64,000 nt of DNA from Bradyrhizobium sp. dw_78 (lineage in GTDB: Bacteria; Pseudomonadota; Alphaproteobacteria; Rhizobiales; Xanthobacteraceae). The stretch is from assembly GCF_018449525.1 (NCBI RefSeq), contig NZ_JAAVUS010000004.1, positions 310,001 through 374,000 on the forward strand. Direction: 5' to 3'. The notes under the pieces were generated by a model. The model saw only the letters and a list, made by a program, of their open reading frames with translations. It searched no databases and had not been told where the DNA came from. The first letter of the stretch is position 1; each line of letters starts with the position of its first letter. The translations under genes were made by a program, and so were the position numbers. Below, piece after piece: positions 37,588-45,916 of this stretch.

Positions 37588-37778
37588 ACAGCAAAACGCG
37601 CCCAAGGCAACGGTATATGTCGGCCCGGAGCCTCCCAAATCTGCCGGGGCCGAATGCCGGAAGCGGGACGGCACAGTCCGAATGACGGCGTCATAACCGC
37701 CCAAAACCTCAAGAACAATAGTTGCCGAACCGCCTCCGGCCCCCTAGCATGTCATGTTATTGTCAGATGGGGCCGAGG

Positions 37779-38150
37779 ATGAAGCACGATACCAGCTTTA
37801 GCGTATTGACCGGCAACACCATCGATACGCGATCCTTCAAGGCCGGAAGCGTCATTTTCCGGGAAGGCGACGAGGCGCACGAGCTTTTCGTCATCAAGAG
37901 CGGCGAGGTGCGCATCCAGATCGGCAACCGCACGGTCAGAGAACTTTCCGCCGAGAGCATTTTCGGCGAGATGGCGCTGATCGACAACGAGCCGCGCAGC
38001 GCCACGGCCATCGCCATCACCGACGTCGAGCTTGTCCCGGTCGCCGAAAAGCAATTCCTGTTTCTGGTCAGCCAGACCCCCTACTTTGCATTAAAGGTCA
38101 TGCGGGTCCTGGCGGAGCGGCTGCGGGCGACGAACAAGACCCTCGTCTGA
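37779..38150 (+). CDS. stand-alone cyclic-nucleotide-binding domain protein
   Basis: A 123-residue protein made only of a cNMP-binding beta-roll: AGSVIFREGDEAHELFVIKSGEVRI, then the phosphate-binding cassette IFGEMALIDNEPRSATAIA, then helices to the end. There is no C-terminal HTH, so it is not a CRP-type transcription factor; it may act as a regulatory subunit or effector. ATG 37779 has GGGG upstream; ATG 37767 is an alternative. A cyclase that could supply its ligand is at 3349-5136. Confidence 0.85.
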   Translation: MKHDTSFSVLTGNTIDTRSFKAGSVIFREGDEAHELFVIKSGEVRIQIGNRTVRELSAESIFGEMALIDNEPRSATAIAITDVELVPVAEKQFLFLVSQTPYFALKVMRVLAERLRATNKTLV

Positions 38151-38249
38151 ATTTCCGCGTCACCACGATTGATAGCCGCGACGCCCCCCGCGTCAGCCTG
38201 GACCGCTATGGCCGCCGTTTTCCCAAGCTTCCGACGACGTCGGGGCCGG

Positions 38250-38267
38250 CTGTAACAATTCTGTCGT
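38250..38267 (+). promoter_or_regulatory. PHO box upstream of the alkaline phosphatase-family gene
   Basis: CTGTAAC-AATT-CTGTCGT has the 7-4-7 direct-repeat layout of PhoB boxes (CTGTCAT-N4-CTGTCAT). It lies 62 bp upstream of a gene for a secreted phosphatase/phosphodiesterase, a class often under PhoB control. Confidence 0.6.
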
Positions 38268-38329
38268 AGAGCAAAACTAGACAAAGGCGGCGGCCGACGC
38301 GCCGCCAAATTGCCTTCCGGGAGATTCCA

Positions 38330-40180
38330 ATGCGCCGCTCACTCGTGCCGCTATCCGCGGGTCTGGTCATGCTGTCCACGGGCTTCGCGTCGGCGCAAAG
38401 CAGCGCACCACATAATCTCATCCTGTTCGTGCCGGATGGTCTACGCGGGCGGATCGTCTCGCCGCAAACCGCGCCCGCGATGGCCGAGATCCGCGACAAG
38501 GGCGTCAGTTTCAAAAATTCGCACTCGCTGTTTCCGACCTTCACCACCGCCAACGCGTCGGCGATGGCGACCGGCCATTATCTCGGCGATACCGGCGATT
38601 TCAGCAACACGATTTATACCGGCTATCCGGTCGGCGGAGCTGACGGCACCGTGACGCCGTTCCTGGAAGCCGATCCGGTGCTGCACGACGCCGACGAGCA
38701 TTTCGGCGGCGATTACCTGAATGAAGAAACCATCCTGAAGATGGCGCGCGCCAAGGGCTACAGCACCGCCGCGATCGGCAAGCTCGGCCCGACCCTGATT
38801 TTCGATCATACCGACAAGATCGGCGCGAACGGCCTGCATTCGATCGTGGTCGACGACTCGACTGGCGGCAACAATGGCGTGCCGCTTTCGGACGAGATGA
38901 AGGCGGCATTGACCAAGGCCGATCTTCCGCTGGCTGCGCCGTCACGCGGCGAAAACGGCAAGATCGGCGACGCCAAGACGCCGGGCACCACGGTCGCCAA
39001 TATCGCACAGCAGGCCTATTTCGCCGATGTCGCCACCAAGGCGGTGCTACCGATGTTCAAGGCGCGCAACAAGCCGTTCGTGCTGGTGTTCTGGTCGCGC
39101 GACCCGGACGGCAGCCAGCATAACAACGGCGACAGCCTCAATGCCGTGACCCCCGGCATCAATGGCCCGACCTCGATGGCCGGCATCAAGAACGCCGACG
39201 ACAATCTGGCGCAATTGCGCAAAGCGCTCGACGACCTCGGGCTCACGGCCAGCACCAACATCATCGTCACTTCCGATCACGGCTTCTCGACGATCTCGAA
39301 GGAGAGCAAGACCAGTCCCTCGGCGAAGATCGCCTATGACGACACGCCGAAGGATTTCCTGCCGATGGGCTTTCTCGCCATCGATCTGGCCAAGGCGCTC
39401 GAATTGCCGCTGTTCGATCCGAACAACAAGAACGCGCGCGTGGCAGACAATGCCCATCCCAAAGCCGGCAACGGCCTGATCGGCAACGATCCCGCGAAGC
39501 CCGATCTCGTCGTCGCCACCAATGGCGGCTCGGACCTGATCTATTTGCCGAAGCGGGACAAGAAGCTGGCGGAGCGCACGGTCAAGGCGCTGCTCGAACA
39601 GGATTACGTCAGCGGCCTGTTCGTCGACGACAAGCTCGGACGCTATCCCGGCACGCTGGAAATGTCGCAGCTCGAGCTCAAGGGCAAGGCGGTGACGCCG
39701 AATCCGTCGGTCGTGGTCAATTTCCGCTCCTACACGACCGGATGCGAAGAGCCGGCCAATTGCTCGGTCGAGGTCGCCGATACCGTGCTGCGGCAGGGTC
39801 AGGGCATGCACGGCAGTTTTGGCCGCGGCGACACCATGAACTTCATGGCGGCGATCGGACCGGACTTCAAGACCGGCTATGTCGATCCGCTGCCGGTCAG
39901 CAATGCCGATGTCGGCATGACCATTGCGGAGCTGATGAATCTGCACCCGACCGGCGCCGGCGGCCTGATGGGCCGCGTGATATCCGAAGCCCTGCCGGGC
40001 GGCATCATCCCCAAGGCGGCCGACGGCACCCTCACCTCCAAGCCCGCTGCAAACGGGCTCCGGACCGTGGTGAAGTACCAGCGCGTGCTGTCGCAGCGTT
40101 ATTTCGACGCTGCGGGCTTCCCGGGCCGGACGGTCGGACTCGATGAGGACAACGGCAAACAAAAAACGGCGGGGAAATAA
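38330..40180 (+). CDS. secreted alkaline phosphatase-superfamily protein (type I phosphodiesterase/nucleotide pyrophosphatase-like)
   Basis: A 616-residue exported hydrolase with a signal peptide (to about residue 24, FASAQ). The alkaline phosphatase fold shows LILFVPDGLRG (first metal Asp), SLFPTFTTANASAMATGH (probable nucleophile Thr), and ITSDHGFSTISKES (Asp-His metal ligands). It should cleave phosphate mono- or diesters in the periplasm. The PHO box upstream suggests induction by phosphate starvation. It ends at a strong hairpin shared with the convergent gene. Confidence 0.87.
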   Translation: MRRSLVPLSAGLVMLSTGFASAQSSAPHNLILFVPDGLRGRIVSPQTAPAMAEIRDKGVSFKNSHSLFPTFTTANASAMATGHYLGDTGDFSNTIYTGYPVGGADGTVTPFLEADPVLHDADEHFGGDYLNEETILKMARAKGYSTAAIGKLGPTLIFDHTDKIGANGLHSIVVDDSTGGNNGVPLSDEMKAALTKADLPLAAPSRGENGKIGDAKTPGTTVANIAQQAYFADVATKAVLPMFKARNKPFVLVFWSRDPDGSQHNNGDSLNAVTPGINGPTSMAGIKNADDNLAQLRKALDDLGLTASTNIIVTSDHGFSTISKESKTSPSAKIAYDDTPKDFLPMGFLAIDLAKALELPLFDPNNKNARVADNAHPKAGNGLIGNDPAKPDLVVATNGGSDLIYLPKRDKKLAERTVKALLEQDYVSGLFVDDKLGRYPGTLEMSQLELKGKAVTPNPSVVVNFRSYTTGCEEPANCSVEVADTVLRQGQGMHGSFGRGDTMNFMAAIGPDFKTGYVDPLPVSNADVGMTIAELMNLHPTGAGGLMGRVISEALPGGIIPKAADGTLTSKPAANGLRTVVKYQRVLSQRYFDAAGFPGRTVGLDEDNGKQKTAGK

Positions 40181-40190
40181 CCCCCGCCGT
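40166..40190 (-). terminator. Rho-independent terminator of the convergent minus-strand gene
   Basis: ACGGCGGGG-aaataac-CCCCGCCGT is a perfect 9-bp stem. The A6 run on its left (40161-40166) becomes a U-run for minus-strand transcripts, so it best terminates the 40219-40800 gene. It overlaps the last codons of the phosphatase gene. Confidence 0.75.
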
Positions 40191-40218
40191 CTCCAATAAT
40201 GCCGCTGTCGGGCGAATT

Positions 40219-40800
40219 CTACATTCCGATATCGAACACATTCGGCAAGTGAACGAGCGGCAGCGCCGCCACGCCGACGATGGTGGCGGCCAGCGCCGTC
40301 AGCGTGCGATTGCTGCGACGCTTGCCGCGCATCTGGCTGGCGATCCACTCCAGCACTTCGGTATTGACGCCTACCGCCTGCGCAGGCGCCCAGCTCTCGA
40401 TCGAAGTTTCAGGCGACAGCGCAACCGTGCGCGGCGGCACCGAAAGGCCGGACGCGGAGGCGGCGTGATGCACGACCGCCTTCGCCAGCAGATCCTCGAA
40501 GCGGCCGGAATCGCTGCGCTCGGTGGCGGCCTCATCGATTTCAAACAGGGCTTCGGCTTCGGCGCGGCTGACCGGCTGATGCTCGACGGCCGCGGCAGTC
40601 AAAATGCGCGCGCACCAGGCGGCGTCGTCGGCATCGAGCTCGCGGGAAAAATGAACACGGCCCTTGGCGGTGGGTCCCTCGCCGGTGATCACGCCATCGC
40701 GCACGATGGCGAGGGCTTGTGCGGCGCTATCCTGGCAGGAAATATCGGAGGGTTCCAGCACGCCGATCGGTTCAACGAGGGTAGCAAGCGGGGCGGACAT
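40219..40800 (-). CDS. conserved hypothetical protein with a C-terminal membrane segment
   Basis: A 193-residue protein I cannot assign. Residues 1-150 are acidic and Ala-rich, without a known motif. The last ~35 residues contain a hydrophobic stretch (TLTALAATIVGVAALPLVHL), so the protein may be tail-anchored. Codon bias is that of a real gene, and a clear terminator follows. No close partner is apparent. Confidence 0.6.
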   Translation of the reverse strand: MSAPLATLVEPIGVLEPSDISCQDSAAQALAIVRDGVITGEGPTAKGRVHFSRELDADDAAWCARILTAAAVEHQPVSRAEAEALFEIDEAATERSDSGRFEDLLAKAVVHHAASASGLSVPPRTVALSPETSIESWAPAQAVGVNTEVLEWIASQMRGKRRSNRTLTALAATIVGVAALPLVHLPNVFDIGM

Positions 40801-41179
40801 CGGTAGTTACTCTTCTGAGTTTTTGTTCCGGGCCAGCAATTTCATGCCGGCGTAAACGAGTGATTAATGATTCGAAACTCGCGTCACGAGTTTTTCGAAT
40901 GGTTGCTGATTGGTCGCGATGACGTCTGTCACGGTTCACGGCTATAGCAGGCCACCAAAGCGTGTTGGGAGCCATAAGAGGCGATATCGGGGCAATAAAC
41001 GGCTTTTGAAGCATATGTGATCTTTCCGTCGCAGGCCCAGGATCAAAAGAAAATGCTAGGAGTCCGCCTTCGCCGGAGAAGGATATCGCCTTTTACCGCT
41101 CCCCGTTCACTTGAACCGCGCCGGGCGCTATACCTTGAAGACGAATTTCCTTGTAACTAGAATAACATGAGGTCGAAAC
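40801..41179. other. intergenic region with a stem-loop
   Basis: About 380 bp between divergent genes. AAACTCG-cgtca-CGAGTTT (40875-40893) followed by TT and framed by TTCG/CGAA looks like an intrinsic terminator on the plus strand, which would suit a short transcript I cannot otherwise see. The rest holds the peroxiredoxin promoter at its right end. Confidence 0.4.
41135..41163 (+). promoter_or_regulatory. sigma70-like promoter of the 1-Cys peroxiredoxin gene
   Basis: TTGAAG (41135-41140), 17-bp spacer and TAGAAT (41158-41163) sit 16 bp before the ATG, predicting a very short leader. A GAGG ribosome-binding site at 41169-41172 lies within it. Confidence 0.45.
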
Positions 41180-41839
41180 ATGACACTCCAGATTGGCGCT
41201 GTTGCCCCGGACTTCGAGGCCGAAACCACCGAAGGAAAAATCAAATTCCATGACTGGATCGGCGATCACTGGGCGCTTCTGTTCTCGCATCCCAAAGATT
41301 TTACCCCGGTCTGCACCACCGAACTCGGGGCACTCGCCAGGCTGAAGCCGGAATTCGACAAGCGCGGCGTCAAGCTGATCGGCCTGAGCGTCGATCCTGT
41401 CGACAAGCATGCCAAATGGTCGGAGGACATCAAGGAAACCCAGGGCGCCGCGCCGAACTATCCGCTGATCGGCGACACCGACTTCAACGTGTCCAAGCTC
41501 TACGACATGCTGCCGGCCGCGACCTCCGGCGATGCCAACGTCCGCACCGCGGCCGACAACCAGACCGTCCGCAACGTCTTCGTCATCGGTCCCGACAAGA
41601 AGATCAAGCTGGTGCTGGTCTATCCGATGACCACCGGCCGCAACTTCCAGGAAATACTGCGCGTGATCGATTCACTGCAATTGACCGCCAAGCACCGCGT
41701 CGCGACGCCGGCCGACTGGAAACAGGGCGATGACGTCATCATCGCGGGCTCCGTCAGTGACGACGAGGCCAAGACGATCTACCCGCAGGGCTGGAAAGCG
41801 CCAAAACCCTATCTGCGGATTGTGCCGCAGCCGAAGTAA
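41180..41839 (+). CDS. 1-Cys peroxiredoxin (Prx6 type)
   Basis: A 219-residue thiol peroxidase. Peroxidatic C45 lies in FSHPKDFTPVCTTE, typical of the Prx6 group. The long C-terminal dimerisation arm of the class is present (TAKHRVATPADWKQGDDVIIAGSVSDDEA, then YPQGWK). No resolving cysteine is needed. It removes peroxides in the cytosol. It is monocistronic, ending at a perfect hairpin. Confidence 0.94.
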   Translation: MTLQIGAVAPDFEAETTEGKIKFHDWIGDHWALLFSHPKDFTPVCTTELGALARLKPEFDKRGVKLIGLSVDPVDKHAKWSEDIKETQGAAPNYPLIGDTDFNVSKLYDMLPAATSGDANVRTAADNQTVRNVFVIGPDKKIKLVLVYPMTTGRNFQEILRVIDSLQLTAKHRVATPADWKQGDDVIIAGSVSDDEAKTIYPQGWKAPKPYLRIVPQPK

Positions 41840-41854
41840 CGCCGCCGGCGCTTT

Positions 41855-41885
41855 GAGTCTGATTCAGTTTCGCTGAATCAGACTC
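41855..41885. terminator. bidirectional hairpin between convergent genes
   Basis: GAGTCTGATTCAG-tttcg-CTGAATCAGACTC is a perfect 13-bp stem between the peroxiredoxin stop and the convergent gene's stop at 41904. There is no strong U-run on either side. Confidence 0.65.
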
Positions 41886-41903
41886 GTCGCCTGGTCCTTT
41901 GCC

Positions 41904-42350
41904 CTAAAATTCTTCCGGACAGGGATCGACGATCTTCCAGAGATCGACGCCGTTCCTGATCTTCTTCATCTCGGTGGTCAGCCCGCCATTGCGGCGGATC
42001 CAGTCCTTTACCGTGTCGGGATAATAGGACATCAGGTCGGCCGTGCCCTCGGCGCTGGTGACCTTGATGCCGAACGTGAACGCCTTGTCGTAATAGGCTT
42101 GGTGAAAACCGACGCTGGCCCGTGGCGTCACGCAAATCTTGTTCAGCGGCACGATGCCGAATACCAGCGTGCAGGCCGAATTGCAGACACCGTCGATGAT
42201 GACGCGCTCGCGGCTGTCGCGGATCCGCTTGTACCTGGCCTTGTACTCCTCGACATAGCCGCCGTGATCGTTGGTGATATGCAGGCTGGCGCGGGCCGGC
42301 GTAACCGCCAGCGACACGAACAGCAGCAGGGCAAGAGGCGTGATGCGCAT
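41904..42350 (-). CDS. secreted ClpP/crotonase-like hypothetical protein
   Basis: A 148-residue protein with a signal peptide (MRITPLALLLFVSLAVTPARA). The mature part has RVIIDGVCNSACTLVFGIVP followed by RASVGFHQAYYD. This resembles periplasmic ClpP-fold proteins of alphaproteobacteria, in which a Ser (here in NSACT) and His could form an active site. Proteolytic activity is not certain, and some homologues are uncharacterised. It is monocistronic. Confidence 0.6.
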   Translation of the reverse strand: MRITPLALLLFVSLAVTPARASLHITNDHGGYVEEYKARYKRIRDSRERVIIDGVCNSACTLVFGIVPLNKICVTPRASVGFHQAYYDKAFTFGIKVTSAEGTADLMSYYPDTVKDWIRRNGGLTTEMKKIRNGVDLWKIVDPCPEEF

Positions 42351-42576
42351 GGACCGGCCGGAAACCTGAGAGACCCTGTCAGACCAAGGGATGCGTTAAG
42401 TCCGTCCCCCGGACCCAACGGCACAACCTTGGCCGCACTGTGTTGGGAATCCGTTAAGCACTGGAATCCAGGCGAAAATCCGCCTTTCCGGGCCGAATCT
42501 CAGCCCCTTTCCCGACGTTGCGGGATCAACCGCAGCGTCTGGCCCTGCCCCGCCAAGTCTGGTAATCGAACCGCAG

Positions 42577-42653
42577 GCGCTCGTAGCTCAGCTGGATAGA
42601 GCATCGGATTTCGATTCCGAGGGTCGGGAGTTCGAATCTCTCCGAGCGCGCCA
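42577..42653 (+). tRNA. tRNA-Arg (anticodon TCG)
   Basis: A 77-nt tRNA with acceptor GCGCTCG/CGAGCGC, D-arm AGCTCAGCTGGATAGAGC, anticodon arm TCGGA-TTTCGAT-TCCGA, T-arm GGGAGTTCGAATCTCTC and an encoded CCA. The anticodon TCG reads CGA codons. I found no duplicated 3' end around it in the window. Confidence 0.95.
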
Positions 42654-42823
42654 GTAAAATCCGGGCCCTCCATGAAATCAAAGGGTTGTCTGGACATTCT
42701 GACGTGTTCCCTTCGCGCGAGGGAAACTGCGGGACAACCTCTCATGGGCCGGACCCTTTTCCACTGATCCGCGAAAGATTCGAAACCTTGGATGAAGCCT
42801 TTGAAGCCTTGGGTGATGGGGTC

Positions 42824-43336
42824 TCAAGGCTTCAGCCGTGCGCCGGCGACCTCTTCCGCAAACATGTGCCAGTGCTTGTACGTCTCGTCCCATTGCCATC
42901 TCGCCGCGGGCGACGTGGAAGGCAGCACGAAAACCTTCGTCTCCCTGATCGGCGGTTGCGGGCCAAGAGAGATCGAACTGCCAAGGAATTGCTTGCCGGC
43001 ATTCTTGCTCGTGAACGCCAGGAAGGATGGCTTGAATCTCTCGATCTTCATCCGTAGCGCCTCGCGATCGTCGGCCGTTGCTCTTCGAACCACCCCGTCA
43101 TTGCCGTGGGCGTCCTTCACCAGGTCGGTCAGCCCGATATTGTAATCGAGAAGCCGGCCAAACTCCTGGGGATTGAGCTTGACCGGCGTGAGGCCGCTCT
43201 CGTGGAGAATGCTCCAGAATTTGTTGCGGGGGTTGGCATAATAGGCGCCTGCTTTGGCCGACACCGTTCCGGCGGCCGTACCGCAAAAGATCACTGAAAG
43301 TTCAGGCCGCAATAATTCCGGCAAAACATGCTGCAT
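42824..43336 (-). CDS. mug: G:T/U mismatch-specific DNA glycosylase (Mug family)
   Basis: A 170-residue base-excision repair enzyme removing uracil or thymine opposite guanine. Family motifs: LSVIFCGTAAG (with the loop where Mug has its key Asn/other residue), YYANPRNKFWSILHESGLTP, NIGLTDLVKDAHG and VFVLPSTSPAARW. ATG 43336 is chosen because GGAG lies nine bases upstream; a TTG five codons earlier is less likely. Confidence 0.87.
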   Translation of the reverse strand: MQHVLPELLRPELSVIFCGTAAGTVSAKAGAYYANPRNKFWSILHESGLTPVKLNPQEFGRLLDYNIGLTDLVKDAHGNDGVVRRATADDREALRMKIERFKPSFLAFTSKNAGKQFLGSSISLGPQPPIRETKVFVLPSTSPAARWQWDETYKHWHMFAEEVAGARLKP

Positions 43337-43465
43337 TTGCAGTGTCTCCAAGACATCGTCTCAGGCATGACGTCGACCATGCCGAAGTGCTCCCGCTCAC
43401 AACCGGTTTTCCCGGCGAAGGATCGGTTCGGTCGCGGAAATCCTATCAACAACACAAAGAATTCA

Positions 43466-43483
43466 CTGTAATGTTGCTGTCAC
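43466..43483 (+). promoter_or_regulatory. PHO box upstream of the 146-residue gene
   Basis: CTGTAAT-gttg-CTGTCAC fits the 7-4-7 PhoB box layout with only small departures from CTGTCAT and points toward the plus-strand gene whose ATG is 75 bp downstream. Confidence 0.55.
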
Positions 43484-43557
43484 AATCGTCAGACAAGACA
43501 ACACCCACTTGAGACAGTTCTGTCGAGCGGATTGCATGGAAGCGACGGCGTGGGTGA

Positions 43558-43998
43558 ATGAACCGGTACGGATATTCGATCTTCTGTGACGATATTCGCA
43601 ACGAGGCGGGCGGCAAGCTCAGCTTCATCGGTTGCTACAACGGCGTCATTTTCATTTCGGGCCGGTTTCCGCTGGTGCTTCCGAAATTATGCGTGCATAC
43701 GCATATTCTATCGCCGGCCTCGCAGCCGTTCGGTTCAATCGCCGTACGTTGCTACCTGCCCGGCGACGAGGAACCATTTTTCGAGGAGCCGGTCGAAACG
43801 CCAGAGCATCACGACCAGACCGAACTGGTCGCGAATCTGAAGACCGATACCGGCGCGCCGCTCTTTATCGTCGCGGCCACGAGCCTGATCTTCACGCCGC
43901 TCGAGCTGCGCAGTTCAGGCCTGATGCGTGTTCGGGCCGTCATCGACTCCGGTCAGGAAATCCGTCTCGGCTCGCTCCGCATCGAACACGCCGCCTGA
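43558..43998 (+). CDS. DUF6941-like hypothetical protein
   Basis: A 146-residue protein with a predicted all-beta fold. The beginning YGYSIFCDDIRNEAGGKLSFIGCYNGVIFI resembles the small DUF6941 family (start Y-IFCDDIR-E-GGK-S-IGxY). No signal peptide or catalytic motif is seen. The upstream PHO box suggests phosphate control. It precedes the curli locus by about 200 bp, but a separate promoter region lies between them. Confidence 0.6.
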   Translation: MNRYGYSIFCDDIRNEAGGKLSFIGCYNGVIFISGRFPLVLPKLCVHTHILSPASQPFGSIAVRCYLPGDEEPFFEEPVETPEHHDQTELVANLKTDTGAPLFIVAATSLIFTPLELRSSGLMRVRAVIDSGQEIRLGSLRIEHAA

Positions 43999-44020
43999 TT
44001 CCGTAACTCCATCATTATTC

Positions 44021-44079
44021 CGCGAATACACGAGGCATTTTCGCGAATACACGCGCTTGTCTGCGCGCGTATTTTCGCG
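44021..44079 (+). promoter_or_regulatory. tandem 12-bp repeats upstream of the curlin gene
   Basis: CGCGAATACACG occurs at 44021-44032 and again at 44042-44053, a 21-bp period that places both on the same helix face. TTTTCGCG occurs at 44038-44045 and 44072-44079. The block lies 130-185 bp upstream of the curlin ATG and could bind a curli regulator. Confidence 0.5.
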
Positions 44080-44206
44080 CGCGCATAAACCTTAACGAAG
44101 AGTAAATCAAAACTGTCATCTGATCGTTAGGTTAAAAATGTTTTAACGCGCGCCGAGGGCGGCGATACCCGCCAGCCCCGCATTGGAAAACGAAGGAAGC
44201 TTCTCC

Positions 44207-45421
44207 ATGAAAACGATGACCGCTTTGGCGCTCGTCCTCGCGAGCGTACCGGCTGCCTACGCCGCCAGCCCGCTCGAAAACGAGTCGTTCATCGATCAGG
44301 TCGGCGCGTACAACAACGCGACCGTCTCGCAGAAGAATGGCAACAACGGCCAGGCCACGTTCCAGGCCGGCAAGGGCAACGCCGTGACCACCAGCCAGGT
44401 CAGCAAGCTCGCGACCGGCAACAACACCTCGGGCAACGTCCAGGTCGGCAACCACAACACAGCCACCACCGCCCAGACCAACACTCCGCCGAACGATCAG
44501 TTCACGACGGCGACCTACACCAACAACTCGTTCAGCGCCCAGTACGGCGTCAAGAACGACAGCACGGTCACCCAGACCGGCGGTCAGAACACCCAGGGCG
44601 CGATCCAGGCCGGCAGGAACAACGAGTCGGTCGTCGGTCAGTCCGACGCGAGCGTGTCCGCGGGAGCCGCGAACACCTCGTTCACTGGCCAGTTTGGCGT
44701 CAACAACACCGCCGCCACTTCGCAGAAGAGCGCGGACGGCACCTCCGATTTCGGTTCGTTCGAAAACGGTCATAGCAACGCGGCCTCCACGTTGCAGTTC
44801 GGCGAAAAGAACGAAGCTTCCACCACGCAGAACTCGGTGGCCGGAACAGCATTGGGCGCCTACAATCAGGCGGCCACCGTCCAGGCCGGCTACGGCAATA
44901 TCGCCGTGACCAAGCAGGGTGGAAGCATCGGCGACGACGTCGCTTCTCTTGCCCCGCAGACCAACGCCTCGTTCGTGGGCCAGGTCGGCGCGAACAACGG
45001 CGCCGGAATCACCCAGACGAACGGCGGCAACACCCAGGCATCGTTCCAGACCGGCTACGGCAACAGCGTGATTGTCGGCCAGAAGACCCAGGTCTTCGGC
45101 ACCGGCAGCGGCGCCAACAACGCCGTGACTTCCCAGTACGGCGCCTACAACCAGGCGAATGTCACCCAGTCGATGGTGGCCGTGCCGCTCGCGACCGGAA
45201 ACAACAACTCGTTCATCAGCCAGATCGGCGGCTCCAACGTGGTCAACTCCGCGCAGACCACCGGTCAGCAGGCGAGCGCCGCCAACAACACGCAGGTTGC
45301 GCTGCAGGTTGGCTACGGCAACTCGGCCACGGTTACCCAGTCGACTGCCGCGAGCGTGACCAACACCTCGTTCACCGCGCAGTACGGCGTACACAACACC
45401 GCGGTCGTTTCGCAGAAGTAA
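44207..45421 (+). CDS. large curlin-repeat protein (CsgA-like amyloid subunit)
   Basis: A 404-residue secreted amyloid subunit. A signal peptide (MKTMTALALVLASVPAAYAA) is followed by about a dozen curlin repeats of the form QxGxxNxAxxxQ, for example SFIDQVGAYNNATVSQ, NVQVGNHNTATTAQ, SFSAQYGVKNDSTVTQ, SFVGQVGANNGAGITQ and SFTAQYGVHNTAVVSQ at the very end. Repeats are rich in Gln, Asn, Gly and Ser, poor in charge, and lack cysteine. It is much longer than enteric CsgA (about 150 residues). It should polymerise into extracellular curli-like fibres via CsgG. AAGGAAG precedes the ATG, and a strong terminator follows. Confidence 0.9.
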   Translation: MKTMTALALVLASVPAAYAASPLENESFIDQVGAYNNATVSQKNGNNGQATFQAGKGNAVTTSQVSKLATGNNTSGNVQVGNHNTATTAQTNTPPNDQFTTATYTNNSFSAQYGVKNDSTVTQTGGQNTQGAIQAGRNNESVVGQSDASVSAGAANTSFTGQFGVNNTAATSQKSADGTSDFGSFENGHSNAASTLQFGEKNEASTTQNSVAGTALGAYNQAATVQAGYGNIAVTKQGGSIGDDVASLAPQTNASFVGQVGANNGAGITQTNGGNTQASFQTGYGNSVIVGQKTQVFGTGSGANNAVTSQYGAYNQANVTQSMVAVPLATGNNNSFISQIGGSNVVNSAQTTGQQASAANNTQVALQVGYGNSATVTQSTAASVTNTSFTAQYGVHNTAVVSQK

Positions 45422-45427
45422 CAACGA

Positions 45428-45469
45428 CAGGCGGCGGGCCATGGCCCGCCGCCTGCTCTTTTATTTATT
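45428..45469 (+). terminator. Rho-independent terminator of the curlin gene
   Basis: CAGGCGGCGGGCC and GGCCCGCCGCCTG form a perfect 13-bp stem around AT, followed by CTCTTTTATTTATT. It separates the abundant subunit transcript from the rest of the locus. Confidence 0.85.
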
Positions 45470-45562
45470 CATGTGCTGGATTCTTTTTTGACGCGTCTTC
45501 TTCACGCGAACCGATCTCTCACTACGCTCGAAACGCTATAAAAAAGATTGGGACGCGACGGA

Positions 45563-45916
45563 TTATTCTTTCGCCGTCTTCGGTGCGATGATCCTGATCG
45601 GCTTGTGGCCGATCGTCGATGTCACCGGTGCGATATTCTGTCCCGGCTCATCGTCCGGACGGCGCAATTCAAACGTGATCTCACGGTCGAGCGCCCAGGC
45701 GAGATCAGCCAGCGACCGCAGGGTGATCTCGGCCTCTCCCGACAATTGACGATTGATGTTCGAACGGCGGCTCTCAAGCCGGCGCGCCAGCTCCTGCTGG
45801 GTCAGCCCGGCCCCTCTCTGTTCCACGACGGCCCTGAGCAGTTCCCGGCGAACCCGGCCGATGAATCGGCCGGCGGTTCGAGATCGTGCATCGATATCAA
45901 ACCGAAAGAACGTCAT
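45563..45916 (-). CDS. XRE-family helix-turn-helix protein, probable antitoxin
   Basis: A 117-residue DNA-binding protein with one HTH: GLTQQELARRLESRRSNINRQLSGEAEITLRSLADLAWALDREITFEL. It overlaps the preceding gene by 20 bases, the usual layout of a HigB-HigA type II toxin-antitoxin pair, in which the second gene is the antitoxin and autorepressor. It lies on the strand opposite to the curli genes. Confidence 0.75.
   Translation of the reverse strand: MTFFRFDIDARSRTAGRFIGRVRRELLRAVVEQRGAGLTQQELARRLESRRSNINRQLSGEAEITLRSLADLAWALDREITFELRRPDDEPGQNIAPVTSTIGHKPIRIIAPKTAKE

Noticed and set aside
35481..37685. 734-codon plus-strand open frame opposite pccA
   Set aside because: It is the mirror of the strongly conserved carboxylase gene; the composition (His/Arg/Asp-rich) is that of an antisense frame in high-GC DNA, and no motif is seen.
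39047..40348. 433-codon minus-strand frame opposite the phosphatase-family gene
   Set aside because: Antisense shadow; it also runs through the terminator hairpin at 40166.
42577..42660. tRNA-Arg(TCG) as a second integration site
   Set aside because: No integrase remnant and no duplicated 3' end were seen on either side within the window.
44132..45442. 436-codon minus-strand frame opposite the curlin gene
   Set aside because: Its apparent repeats are simply the complement of the curlin repeats.
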